A DNA stretch of 64,000 nucleotides, taken from NCBI GenBank assembly GCA_020465985.1, contig JAANYP010004670.1, positions 62,001 through 126,000 of the forward strand, given 5' to 3'. Both the position numbers and the translations under genes were made by a program. The stretch's first letter is position 1. The number at the start of each line of letters is the position of its first letter. The stretch comes from Centrapalus pauciflorus. Lineage: Eukaryota > Streptophyta > Magnoliopsida > Asterales > Asteraceae. Shown in pieces: positions 38,083 to 49,839 of this stretch. The notes below the pieces were generated by a model, which saw only the letters and a program-made list of their open reading frames with translations, did not search any database and was not told where the DNA came from.

Positions 38083-40496
38083 GGTCACACCCCGTTACCC
38101 CGGTTGGCAACGAAGCGCGACGTCGCGGAAGCGTAACCATAATCATAATGAACGACCACTATATGGACGTTTTCGAAAATACATCGGCGTAACTTTAAAA
38201 GATTTAAATGTTTTTCATAACCCAAAATGATAAAGAGAAGTTCGCAAGGCACAGAGATTTAAATACATAATTAAATCATTCAAAATAATGCAAATAAATC
38301 TCCGATGGTTTGAAACTGAGTGCGACTCCTTAAATGCGGAACCTTGAAAATACTACCAATGTGATGGACTTGCCTTAATTTCCTGAAAATACACGCTAAA
38401 ATACGTCAACAAAAATGTTGGTGAGTTCATAGGTTTACACGTAAATCTGATTTGTATGGACAACAATAATAGAGATTGAATTTATAAAATCATAAATTCC
38501 TTGTTATGTATTACATATAACCAATTAACCATCATGCAACCGAAGCTTAATTTAAAATGAGTTTGCCCTGTGCAGTATTCCCATACGTAATACCGTTTGT
38601 TGAATATATATGCACCCGCTGTTAGCCAATCCAACTAACCCGAGTGGGGGACATGACTCCCAATAGATCTATCCACAATATATTTGCGCTTACAAATAAA
38701 TGCAATTAACGGTTCATGATATCAGGGCTAATGGAACCACATGTGTAATACATAATAGAATGAAGATATTCCGTGTCCATATAAAAACGAAGCATGTATT
38801 TCATCCCCAAAACATAACAGTGTGAAAATAGGGGCTATGAGAACTCACCGAGCGTGAGATGGTGAAAACTAGCGTAAAGTGCTCTTTTGCGTAAAGTGAC
38901 GGATGATGCACCGAGCGAGATTAAACGGGTCCTAAATGATAATAAGGACTTAATATCTCCAATATATGATGATATACATATATTTATAGATTTTTATGTC
39001 TTAAATCACCCAAGACTACAAGTTTATAAATAAAATTTGCTTAAAACGTCAAGTTTATATATATATATATAATTTTCCAGCTTTTTCGGAGGTTTTTCGG
39101 CCTACTTTGAGGCTATTTTTGACCAAGCTCTAAAATTTTTTAGACTTTGGTTTTCTTGGAAATTAAACTAATATATACAAAGGATTTTTAGAATCAAGAA
39201 CGGCCATTTTTCGAGATGTTTAGGTTGGTGAAAAAGCTCGTTAAAAACCCTATGTTGGCCATTTTTGAGCTGTCAAACTTTCGGTTTCCCAAATAATTTC
39301 TGGAGGTCTTAAACTTCAAAATAAATTATGAAAAATTACAGATCTATAGTTAAGACATAGATATAACTTTTGAGACAAGAATCAACTCATTTCGTTGAGT
39401 TATGAATTAGTTATGAATTTTCAAAGTCAATATAAATTTTCTGCCGAAAATCCGCAGTTTTATAAACTTGAAACAACTTATGATTCTTGTTGTTTATTCA
39501 AAGACTACTTGTATAAAAGTTATAAAAGTTATATAACACATATATAACACATGTTTTCATAATATTAACATGTTTATAATGTGTTCATATATTCATATGC
39601 ACATTTAAAGAAACAACTTAAAAATAAACTAGAAACTTATAAACTTGAGTTTTTATGAAACTTGTTGTTGTTGGTGATTATATATATTATGCAAGACTTA
39701 TATAAACATAAATATAAGATGAAATAAGTTAGTATTTACTTACTTTGAAGTATTTAGAATATGATTTTGAGTAGAAGTTGAAACTCTTGCAAAATATGCA
39801 CTAAAAACACTTGAAGAACACCAAGAACACTTGAAGAACACTTGAATGAAGAAGTTTGTGATGTGTGAGTGTATAGGGCCGGTTTTATGAGGAGAGAAAA
39901 GAAGATTTTGGTGTGTTTAAAATGAATGAAATGCCTCTCTATTTATAGAGAAATTTGTGGTCTTTCAAATGATGAAAAGCATGGGAAACAAAAGTTGTGT
40001 GCACTTTTAAACAAAATGATGGTGTTTAAAGTAATATTAAAAAATAAAAGTCAACTTCTAATATCCACATGCCTATATGGCTGGCCATACATGTATTATA
40101 CATGTATTTTCATTTTTGTTTTTTTGTATAAAAGTATTTAGAAATGTATTCTTGTATTTTCCTTTTCTTGTAATTTCATAAATACTTTTAGATGCATTGT
40201 TTTAATGAATTGTTTTAGTCTTGCATAATTAATGTTAAGTAATTGTATTAGTGTTTGATACTAATCGTAATTTAATTATGTACTTAGTTGAATTAATCCC
40301 TCATATCGTAAATTGATCGGATTAATTGATTTCCCGATTCATCGCACCGATGAATTTGATTCTAATTGGGTTGAATTTTCTAATAACCCTTGTTAATCAC
40401 TTGATTAATTTCTAATGACCACTGATTAGGGTATAATTGGCTATTAAATACAGATTAGGTCATTGTTGCTAACCTGGTTTAGTCCCAGATGTTACA
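38083..40496 (-). repeat. Gypsy F 3' LTR (left)
   Basis: 2414 bases. It starts GGTCACACCCCG, one base changed from the expected TG, and ends ATGTTACA. TATA box at about 39939-39948 (ATTTATAG on +). Polypurine tract GTCTCCCCCTGTTAAGG (+) follows at 40497. Confidence 0.93.
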
Positions 40497-43400
40497 GTCT
40501 CCCCCTGTTAAGGGAATTTCGTCCCGAAATTTTATCTTGTTTCCTCAAGGGTATTGTTACTTAAGAGTAGATGAGAGTATCTTTTCTTTTACTGGCCTTT
40601 GCATTCCCTAGATAATTCTGGTTCATGCCTAGAATTCCATCTGACCTTGAGGATGGGTATACAACTGTGCTTCCATCCTTTGACCTTATGGTCCATGATT
40701 TCAACCGGCTCTTTGATGAAGCGAAGTTTATCATTTAGTTAGATCTCTCCCAAGGGGTAACAAGTGTCTCCTCTAACAACCACTTCTTCTTATTCGATAC
40801 ATGGAAGGTATTGTGCATGCTGCTAAGCTCTGGTGGTAAATCTAAACGATAAGCTACGAGTCCAATCCCCTTTAAGACTTTGTATTGCCAATGTATCGAG
40901 GGTTTAAGTATCCTTGTTTCCCAAATCGTAACACGCCATTCCATGGCAAGACTTTCATCAGTACTTGTTCTCCTAATTAGAACTCAAGGGATTTTCTATT
41001 TTCATCTGCATAACTTTCTTACCATCGCAGGCAACTTTTAGTCAGTTCCGTATCTGTACTATCCTTTTGGTAGTTTCGTGAATGATCTTAGGGCCAGTGA
41101 TTTGGCTATCTCCTACTTCTTCCCAACAAATCGACAATCGACACTTTTGCTCGTAGAGGGCCTCAAACGGGGCAGCTTTAATACTCGAGTGATAGCTATT
41201 GTAGTATGATAATTCCACTAAGGTAATTGAGTATCCATTACATAGGCTCTTAATGTGTGTTCTAGGGTTTGGATCCTTCTATTATTCTGACCATTGGTCT
41301 GAGGGTGATATGTGGTACTCATGTCCAAGTTTGTATCCAAAGCTTGCAGTAATAATTGCCAAAAGTCTAGATGTAAATCTGCTATTCGTATCCGAAATGA
41401 TTTAAATAGGCACTCCGTGGACGAGTTTCTTGAGGTACGTTTGGACTAGCTTATTCATTCTGTTGTTCTCCTTGGTTGGAAGGAATGTGCGGATTTTCTT
41501 AGGTGGTCGACTAATACTCAAATGGTTTGCTTATGTTTGTCTAAACTTTGGAGCATGTTAGGAATTTGTTGACATATGTGCCAATGTCATCCTTCATGTT
41601 AGGCCACCCGTACAGCTCCTTAAGGTCATGATACATTTTATCGGATCCGGGGTGAACGACATATCTTAATTTGTGTCCTTCATCCATAATCAGCTTTCTT
41701 ATTACACCAAACAGAGTAATCAGATTCCATTCATGAAATATCGATTTTTACTAGCCCTTATCCTAAACTATTTATCCACTTGTACTCTTAACGGCTTAGC
41801 TCATTAGTTTTCCTCAGGTGATAACGAATTTTCACGGTTGCAATTACTTATTAGTTCCTTCCAACGGTACTACTTCATATTCGACTCTTTCTGGTTCAAG
41901 ATGTGTTGGAGGCTCTTATGGTCTGTGGATACAATACACTTCATACCGTACAACTAATGTCTCCAAGGATAAAGACTACTGCTTCAAGATCCAGATCATG
42001 CGTTGTGTAAATCACCTACTAAACCTTAAGTTTTCATAAAGCATAAGCTATGACCCTATCTTTCTATCTCAACCCATTGTGTGAAGCGTCACAGTAATCT
42101 ACAAATTTCTTGCTTCTCTTGGATAAAATAAGCACACTATGCAGTTTGTGCTTTAATAACTGATACGATGTCTCCTGATTCTCGCCCCAATCATACTTAA
42201 TGTCCTTTCGGGTCAGTTCTGTTATAGCTCCGGTGATCTTTGAGAAATTTTTGATAATTGCCTATAATAAGTGGCAAGTCTTAAGGACTGTCGTATCTCT
42301 ATGGGGGTTCTGAGAGTTGACCAATTCTTGATAGCCTCGATCTTTGCGGGGTCGACTTGGATCCTTTTACTATTGATCACGTGATCGAGAAATTTTCACC
42401 TATCTTGGTCAAACTTAGAAAGCTTGGCTTATAGTTGTTCCTTCTTCAACAATTCTAGAATTAGTCTTAAATGTTTGCTCGTGGTCCTCCTTGTTTTGTG
42501 AGTAGATTAAAAGTCATTCATGAATACAATCACGAATTTGCCTAGATAAGGTTTGCACACCCGATGAGGTCCATGAGTACTGTCGGGGGCACTGGTTAAT
42601 CCAAACGTCATTAATAGGAATTTACGATGACCGAAACGGAATCTGAAAGCTGTCTTTGGAATACCTTTCCTGCGAACTCTAACCTGGTGATAACCAGACC
42701 TTAGGTCAATCTTCGAATAGAAGCTTAATGCTTGGAGTTTGTCAAACAAGTCATTGATCCTTGGAAGTTGGTATTGGTTCTTTTAGCTTTTTTTTTTTTA
42801 ACTCTCGGTAATTGATGCACATCCCGAAAGTTCCATCCTTCTCCTTTATGAACAATACTGGAGCTCCTCCAAAGCGAGGAACTCGGTTTGATAAACCTTT
42901 TATCTAAGAGCTCCTACAGTTGGTTAGACGATTCTTACACTACTGATGGGGCTAATCGGCATGGTGCTCGAGTCACTGGTGCAGCACCTGACACTAGGTC
43001 AATTTGGAATTCGACTTGCCTTGATGGTGAGAGTCCAGGTAAGTGTTCTGGAAAAACTTTGGGGTAACCGTAAATAATAAGAATGTTTTTGAGTTGCTTT
43101 CCCTTTGGCTCCCTCTCTATCAACACTTTAGGGTCCTAATGCTAGAGATGATGCTTACTTCGGTATTTCTTGCTTTGCATTGGACAGTAAGGAACTTCTT
43201 ATTGGCTAAAGGTATATGAACGGTGTTCTTGTTGCATACTATTTCCACACGATTTTCGGTAGCCAATCCATGCCTATGACCACGTAAACACTTCCCAGTT
43301 TGATGGGTATCAAGTCTGTTTCAAAGAGTCGGCCTACTAATTCTAACGAGCATCCTCGACTTATATTATTTGTCTTAAGCGTCTCAGTGTCATCAACCTC

Positions 43401-43560
43401 AATAGCATAAGTAGCACTTAATGGAATTTATCTGCTTAGTGAACTTAGTGGATATAAAGCTCCTATCAGCACCAGTATCAAATAGTAGAAATGCATAAGT
43501 GGTATCTAATGGGGTAAAAGGATAAGTCTCGGGTTTAAAATTTCTTAGGCTAATAGTCAC
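40497..43560 (-). pseudogene. Gypsy F pol remnants, heavily decayed
   Basis: Only short pieces are readable on the minus strand. Protease LFDTGADRSFIS is at about 43450-43485. Then come YPKVFPEHLPGLSPSRQ near 43030-43085 and RT FYSKIDLRSGYHQVRVR near 42665-42720. MTFGLTSAP is near 42590-42615, and VFMNDF near 42507-42525 has Asn where the first catalytic Asp should be. The integrase zinc region is near 41590-41660, and a chromodomain-side piece VAYRLDLPPELSSMHNTFHV is at about 40795-40860. Frames change every 100-250 bases. It cannot encode a working Pol. It matches E over the same order, so it derives from an E-like parent. Confidence 0.82.
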
Positions 43561-43740
43561 AGCTTTATCTTTTCCTATGCAGAATTGTAGTTAAAACTTA
43601 ATCCTCATAAAAGTTCTTGATACTTAATCTTTGTATATGATATGGTCAGAATTTTCGGATAAATTCTTAAGCCTTATTTACCCTAAGATATATCAGATAG
43701 TATAGCCTAGATAAATTCTATAAAATGGTAGAAGGGTACT
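43561..43740 (-). other. Site of gag loss in gypsy F
   Basis: Between the protease remnant and the extra 5' ORF, only about 200 bases remain where E has about 1.1 kb of gag. No gag motif is readable. Confidence 0.65.
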
Positions 43741-44500
43741 AAGTATGAGATGCCTCTGGGGTTTCCTCGTACTCCAGAGCGTTAAGTCGTTGGGTTAGTT
43801 CTACATTACGGGCTTTGCGCTCTGCTAGGTGCTGTCACAATTTATCTATTCCGTCTTGTTGAATCGCTTGGGTATTCTGGTTGTACCAAGGTATATTGAG
43901 GGTTTGTATTGCATCCTGCTTAATCCTTGCAAAGATCTCACCGACCTCTTGGTGGACTTTGTTGAAATTGGAGGTCGTTTCTGGCGGCCCTTGCCACTAA
44001 CAGGGGCATCGTTTGTTACATAGGTTTCTGGGTAAGTGTCGGCACTTGAGAGGAAGATGGTGTTCCGACTTCAAACTGGTTTTGGATCCCTTCCTCGTTT
44101 CCCCACTCTTGGAGAGTGTGAGGCATCCATCCCCACTGTCTTACGTTCACCTATCGTTACAGTTGCGGGCTTGGCTGATGAGTAGGTACCGGGTAGACTC
44201 CCGTTGTGCTAGTCACACCCTTTTCCTATGGGTGAACTTCCTTAATGGTCCATTGGGATGGCTTCTGAATAGGGTGTAAGGTGGCTTATGTGGTGGTGAT
44301 GGTGGAGCAATTTGTGTTGCAGGGCCACAATTGTCCTCCTTGTGCTTTGACGAGTCCATTACATCGTCATTGATTTAGTCTGGGTGGGTTCCCGATTCAA
44401 AGTATACCTCAGTGTCACCTTGGCTTCTATGTTCCATGGGTGAGAATTCATCCTCTGAGTCAAAGATGATAATAACCATATTGTTCGACATGTTATTGTC
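43735..44500 (-). pseudogene. Gypsy F copy of the extra upstream ORF
   Basis: The minus strand shows DSEDEFSPME near 44440-44470, PPSPPHKPPYTLFRSHPNGP near 44240-44300, WMPHTLQEWGNEEGI near 44085-44130, and the coiled-coil end ARNVELTQRLNALE near 43775-43815. These match the same landmarks in gypsy E (30786-31559). Several stops and frameshifts are present. Keeping this ORF while gag is gone is notable. Confidence 0.72.
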
Positions 44501-44593
44501 ATCAGGGTCCATATATGTGTTCACAGTTCTTGAAGAAAGCTTAGTTTTGTAACAGTTATAGTCTAGGTACTAAGGCAACCTAGTTCACTATAA

Positions 44594-44613
44594 CTATGGC
44601 TCTGATACCAATC
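44594..44613 (-). other. Gypsy F primer binding site
   Basis: The minus strand reads TTGGTATCAGAGCCATAG next to the 5' LTR, as in E. It is intact. Confidence 0.88.
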
Positions 44614-47028
44614 TGCCACACCCCGTTACCCCGGTTGGCAACGAAGCGCGACGTCGCGGAAGCGTAACCATAATCATAATGAACGACCACTATATGGACG
44701 TTTTCGAAAATACATCGGCGTAACTTTAAAAGATTTAAATGTTTTTCATAACCCAAAATGATAAAGAGAAGTTCGCAAGGCACAGAGATTTAAATACATA
44801 ATTAAATCATTCAAAATAATGCAAATAAATCTCCGATGGTTTGAAACTGAGTGCGACTCCTTAAATGCGGAAGCTTGAAAATACTACCAATGTGATGGAC
44901 TTGCCTTAATTTCCTGAAAATACACGCTAAAATACGTCAACAAAAATGTTGGTGAGTTCATAGGTTTACACGTAAATCTGACTTGTATGGACAACAATAA
45001 TAGAGATTGAATTTATAAAATCATAAATTCCTTGTTATGTATTACATATAACCATCATGCAACCGAAGCTTAATTTAAAATGAGTTTGCCCTGTGCAGTA
45101 TTCCCATACGTAATACCGTTTGTTGAATATATATGCACCCGCTGTTAGCCAATCCAACTAACCCGAGTGGGGGACATGACTCCCAATAGATCTATCCACA
45201 ATATATTCGCGCTTACAAATAAATGCAATTAACGGTTCATGATATCAGGGCTAATGGAACCACATGTGTAATACATAATAGAAATGAAGATATTTTCGTG
45301 TCCATATAAAACCGAAGCATGTATTTCATCCCCAAAACATAACAGTGTGAAAATAGGGGCTATGAGAACTCACCGAGCGTGTGATGGTAAAAACTAGCGT
45401 AAAGTGCTTTTTAGCGTAAAGTGACGGATGATGCACCGAGCGAGATTAAACGGGTCCTAAATGATAATAAGGACTTAATATCTCCAATATATGATGATAT
45501 ATATATATTTATAGATTTTTATGTCTTAAATCACCAAACATTACAAGTTTATAAATAAAATTTGCTTAAAACGTCAAGTTTATATATATATATAATTTTC
45601 CAGCTTTTTCGGAGGTTTTTCGGCCTACTTTGAGGCTGTTTTTGACCAAGCTCTAAAATGTTTTAGACTTTGGTTTTCTAGGACATTAAACTACTATATA
45701 CAAAGGATTTTTAGAATCAAGAACGGCCATTTTTTGAGATGTTTAGGTTGGTGAAAAAGCTCGTTAAAAACCCTATGTTGGCCATTTTTGAGCTGTCAAA
45801 CTTTCGGTTTCCAAAATAATTTCTGGAGGTCTTAAACTTCAAAATAAATTATGAAAAATCAGAGATCTATAGTTAAGACATAGATCTAACTTTTGAGACA
45901 AGAATCAACTCATTTCGTTGAGTTATGAATTAGTTATGAATTTTCAAAGTCAATATAAATTTTCAGCCGAAAATCCGCAGTTTTATAAACTTGAAACAAC
46001 TTATGATTCTTGTTGTTTATTCAAAGACTACTTGTATAAAAGTTATAAAAGTTATATAACACATATATAACACATGTTTTCATAATATTAACATGTTTAT
46101 AATGTGTTCATATATTCATATGCACATTTAAAGAAACAACTTAAAAATAAAAACTAGAAACTTATAAACTTGAGTTTTTATGAAACTTGTTGTTGTTGGT
46201 GATTATATATATTATGCAAGACTTATATAAACATAAATATAAGATGAAATAAGTTAGTATTTACTTACTTTGAAGTATTTAGAATATGATTTTGAGTAGA
46301 AGTTGAAACCCTTGCAAGATATGCACTAAAAACACTTGAAGAACACCAAGAACACTTGAAGAACACTTGAATGAAGAAGTTTGTGATGTGTGAGTGTATA
46401 GGGCCGGTTTTATGAGGAGAGAAAAGAAGATTTTGGTGTGTTTAAAATGAATGAAATGCCTCTCTATTTATAGAGAAATTTGTGGTCTTTCAAATGATGA
46501 AAAGCATGGGAGACAAAAGTTGTGTGCAATTTTAAACAAAATGATGGTGTTTAAAGTAATATTAAAAAATAAAAGTCAACTTCTAATATCCACATGCCTA
46601 TATGGCTGGCCATACATGTATTATACATGTATTTTCATTTTTGTTTTTTTGTATAAAAGTATTTAGAAATGTATTCTAGTATTTCCCTTTTCTTGTAATT
46701 TCATAAATACTTTTAGATGCATTGTTTTAATGAATTGTTTTAGTCTTGCATAATTAATGTTAAGTAATTGTATTAGTGTTTGATTAGTGTCACTAATCAT
46801 AATTTAATTATGTACTTAGTTGAATTAATCTCTCATATCGTAAATTGATCGGATTAATTGATTTCCCGATTCATCGCACCGATGAATTTGGTTCTAATTG
46901 GGTTGAATTTTCTAATAACCCTTGTTAATCACTTGATTAATTTCTAATGACCACTGATTAGGGTATAATTGGCTATTAAATACAGATTAGGTCATTGTTG
47001 CTAACCTGATTTAGTGCCGGATGTTACA
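44614..47028 (-). repeat. Gypsy F 5' LTR (right)
   Basis: 2415 bases, TGCCACACCCCG to GGATGTTACA. Nearly identical to 38083-40496, with a 9-10 base deletion near 45050 and scattered single changes. Confidence 0.94.
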
Positions 47029-47270
47029 CATTCGAGTTTCACACCAAACACATTCGAGTTTCACACCAAACTCGTTCGAGTTTCATTCCAAACTCATTCG
47101 AGTTTCACACCAAACACATTCGAGTTTCACACCAAACTCACTCGAGTTTCACACGAAACTCACTCGAGTTTCACATCAAACTCATTCGAATTTCACATCA
47201 CACTCATTCGAGTTTCATTCTAAACTTATTCGAGTTTCATAATTAGATCATTCGAGATTTTAGCAATACG
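47029..47270 (+). repeat. Copia C leader minisatellite, right part
   Basis: Units of 22 bases (TTCGAG starts at 47031, 47053, 47075, 47097 and onward), consensus ATTCGAGTTTCACACCAAACTC, about ten copies. Because 22 is not a multiple of three, several frames stay open for some distance, giving spurious ORFs. Confidence 0.93.
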
Positions 47271-47465
47271 TCAACATCAAGTCTATTCAGTGTCTGATTC
47301 AAGTTGATTATTGCTACTAACAAGTTACTGTGTTGTAGATTTCAGTTGATCATTTCAGTACTAATCTGTGTTTCAAAGTTTGATCAACTTTCAACTGTTG
47401 ATCAACATTTTCAATCTCAATCAAAGTTCATCAGATCTTGGACAGTTTCCCATATATCAATCAAT

Positions 47466-49790
47466 ATGTCAAAAGACGCTCTAGCAATGGGATCAGAAAC
47501 CAAACCCCCAATTCTATACAGGGGTGAATATGTTCAATGGAGGGAGGTTTCTTGAATTCATTAGCTTTCATGATCTATCAGAAGAGATGTTGAAATCCTT
47601 AACAGAAGGACCAGCCACATTCATGGAAACAATCCCTGGAGTACCAACCGGTAATCCCCCAATTCCACCAAGGACAGTCGAGGTCACCAACCTGACTTAG
47701 GCCCAAAAGAAGAGAAAATTAGGGGATAAAACTGCCAGGAAATTACTTCCGATATCCATCCCAAATGATGGATATCTGAAGATGAAGATATTCTGGATGA
47801 AGATGCTCATACTTGCCTCAAATCAGAGATTTTCAATGAGTCAGAATTGAGTGAATCAGCCTTGACAGCTGAGGATGAAGTATGGGTTGGTTTAACTGAT
47901 GAAGAGGATGCAGAAAGACAAGAATCTGAGGAGGAAAAGACAGAAGAAGTTGCATTGATGGCAACTGGCAAAACTGAGGCTGAAAATGATGTAGATTCAG
48001 AGTCTGAAAGATCAGATGGTTCAGATAAGCCGGAGGTACATTCTAATTCTGACTCTGATATTGATGAATCATGTGTACTAGAAGAAAAACTAACTCATAT
48101 GGCCTTTATGCTTAAAAAGTTTGAAAAATCTTTAAAGGCGGAAAAGAAAAATGCTCATTCTTTGGAAAACAAACTTCGTAATGAACATAACTTAGTTTTA
48201 GACTTTTCCAAAGATAAAGCATTAGCTTTACGAGCAGTTTCAGATTTACAAGATAAGGAAAGAGAACTACAAAGCAATATACTTAATCTTAATCACAATA
48301 TATCTGATTTACAAGAAAGACTGCGAACAGCAGAATTAGAAGCTTCCAATTTTTCTATAAAATATCATGCTATCTTTGAAGAACGAACTAAACTTTATGA
48401 GAAAATAAAGAAGATGGAAGATGAATTTATCAAAAGAGGGCAAACAGATCAAACCATTTATTTAAATCAACCAAAAGACACATAATTTTATAATTCTAAA
48501 TCTGGAATTGGTTGGAAAAATCCAAAGTATCTGACAAAAGCAATATCTAGTTCACCAACACTATATGATGTCTGATACATGAACTTAGGATTAAAAATGG
48601 CATTTATGAAAGCCTCTGATGAAGTAGAATCCAGTGAAGAAATAAAAAGATTACGATCAGACAAAATGCGAAATTCTGGTGATTATACCAGAATAAATGA
48701 AACAAGTAATATTCCTGATATTAAAGAAGAGTATATTCAAACATATTCTGAAAAGGATTTGTCTGAATTACCTACTCAATCTCAAAAGTTATATCTGCCA
48801 TATTCAATTCTAGAAAAGATATATTCTGATCTAGAATTGAAAATTAAAAATTTTGAGACAGAGAATGGAACTCTCAAGGCTGAACTAAGAACTATGGAAC
48901 AAAAGTTATAAATTTAGCCTAAAAACATAAAGTTGTCTGATCCACAATCCTCAACTTCTCAAGATTCTATAAATTCAGAAAAGGAATTTGATCTGTACAT
49001 GCACTCTGACTTTAATTCATTAGAGCAAATGTTTGGTAAGATTGATGAATTTATCAAACCTTTGCATAACAAACAATCAGATGATAATAAAGAACCTGTT
49101 AAAATTCTGCAAAGAATCTCTACAGATTCATTAAAATCATCTGAAAATTCACCATTATTACAACAAAAGAAGAAGACAACAAAAGTTATTGTTAATACTC
49201 CTAACTTTGAAAAAGGTGAATCATCTTCATCAGCGGACTCAATTGCACTTAAAGTCCAATCTTCAAAAGGTATGAGAAATTTACAGAAGAAACAAGTATC
49301 TAAATTTACTAATTCTCATACTTCTTTTATGTCAGATTTCATTGTGAACGGTTCGAGAAAACAAGTTTGGAGAAAGAAGAAAAGAGAACAGAAAAACAAG
49401 AGTATAAAACAAGAGTGGCGCGTGAAGAACAAAATTGTTACAGATAGAAATAGCAACATTGAACATTCTGTCTGTAATAATAAACTTGTTAATAATTCTT
49501 GTATAAAGTTTTCAAGAACGGACTTAATTGCTTTGAATTCTTGTGCTTGTAAGCCTTCAATTGTTAAATCTAATAAGCTCGTCTCGCAACCGAAGAAAAA
49601 AGACTCATTTTATGAACAGAAAAAGGTTCCACAGAAAAGAATTTCAAAAACAATTCCACCACGAATTGTACAAAAGTGGATACCTAAAAGATTAGTTCAA
49701 AAGTGGGTACCTAAAACAACATGAAATGATAAGCTAAAAGCCATATCTGTTAAGAAAACAAATAATACTTTGCATGAATTACCTAAAACA
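47466..49790 (+). pseudogene. Copia C gag, internally deleted
   Basis: Starts ATG at 47466 with MSKDALAMGSETKPPILYRG, the usual N-terminus. A shift at about 47545 and further stops follow within 300 bases. The capsid core and zinc knuckle expected between about 47560 and 47800 are missing or tiny, and no CCHC motif is seen. The next part (47847-48485) is acidic, with TDEEDAERQESEEEKTEEVA and a following coiled-coil-like stretch (about 48090-48470). Segments 48579-48911 and 48933-49724 continue with charged helices and end in a basic Lys/Arg/Ser stretch with repeated QKWIPK/QKWVPK. Stops separate all pieces. Confidence 0.75.
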
Positions 49791-49839
49791 AAAGTACCCA
49801 ACTACAAGTGGGTACCTCATGTGCTACTTCGTCTTATAG

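Larger units (their letters stand above)
38083..47028 (-). mobile_element. Gypsy F: non-autonomous relative of gypsy E
   Basis: An element of 8946 bases on the minus strand, TSD CATTC at 38078-38082 and 47029-47033. Both LTRs, PBS and polypurine tract are present. The LTRs are homologous to those of E. The 4.1-kb interior has the extra 5' ORF remnant, no gag, and strongly decayed protease, RT, RNase H, integrase and chromodomain remnants. In the first 440 bases the two LTRs differ by only about three substitutions and one short indel, so it inserted recently although its pol could not have been active. Confidence 0.93.

Noticed and set aside
43829..44279. Plus-strand open frames of 64 and 88 codons
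   Set aside because: They lie antisense to the extra ORF remnant of gypsy F.
47014..47242. Two overlapping open frames with a 22-residue repeat (SFTPNTFEFHTK-like)
   Set aside because: They arise from a non-coding 22-bp minisatellite that is open in several frames.
47029..47270. Possible CRISPR-like array
   Set aside because: Units are directly adjacent without unique spacers, and the context is a plant retrotransposon.
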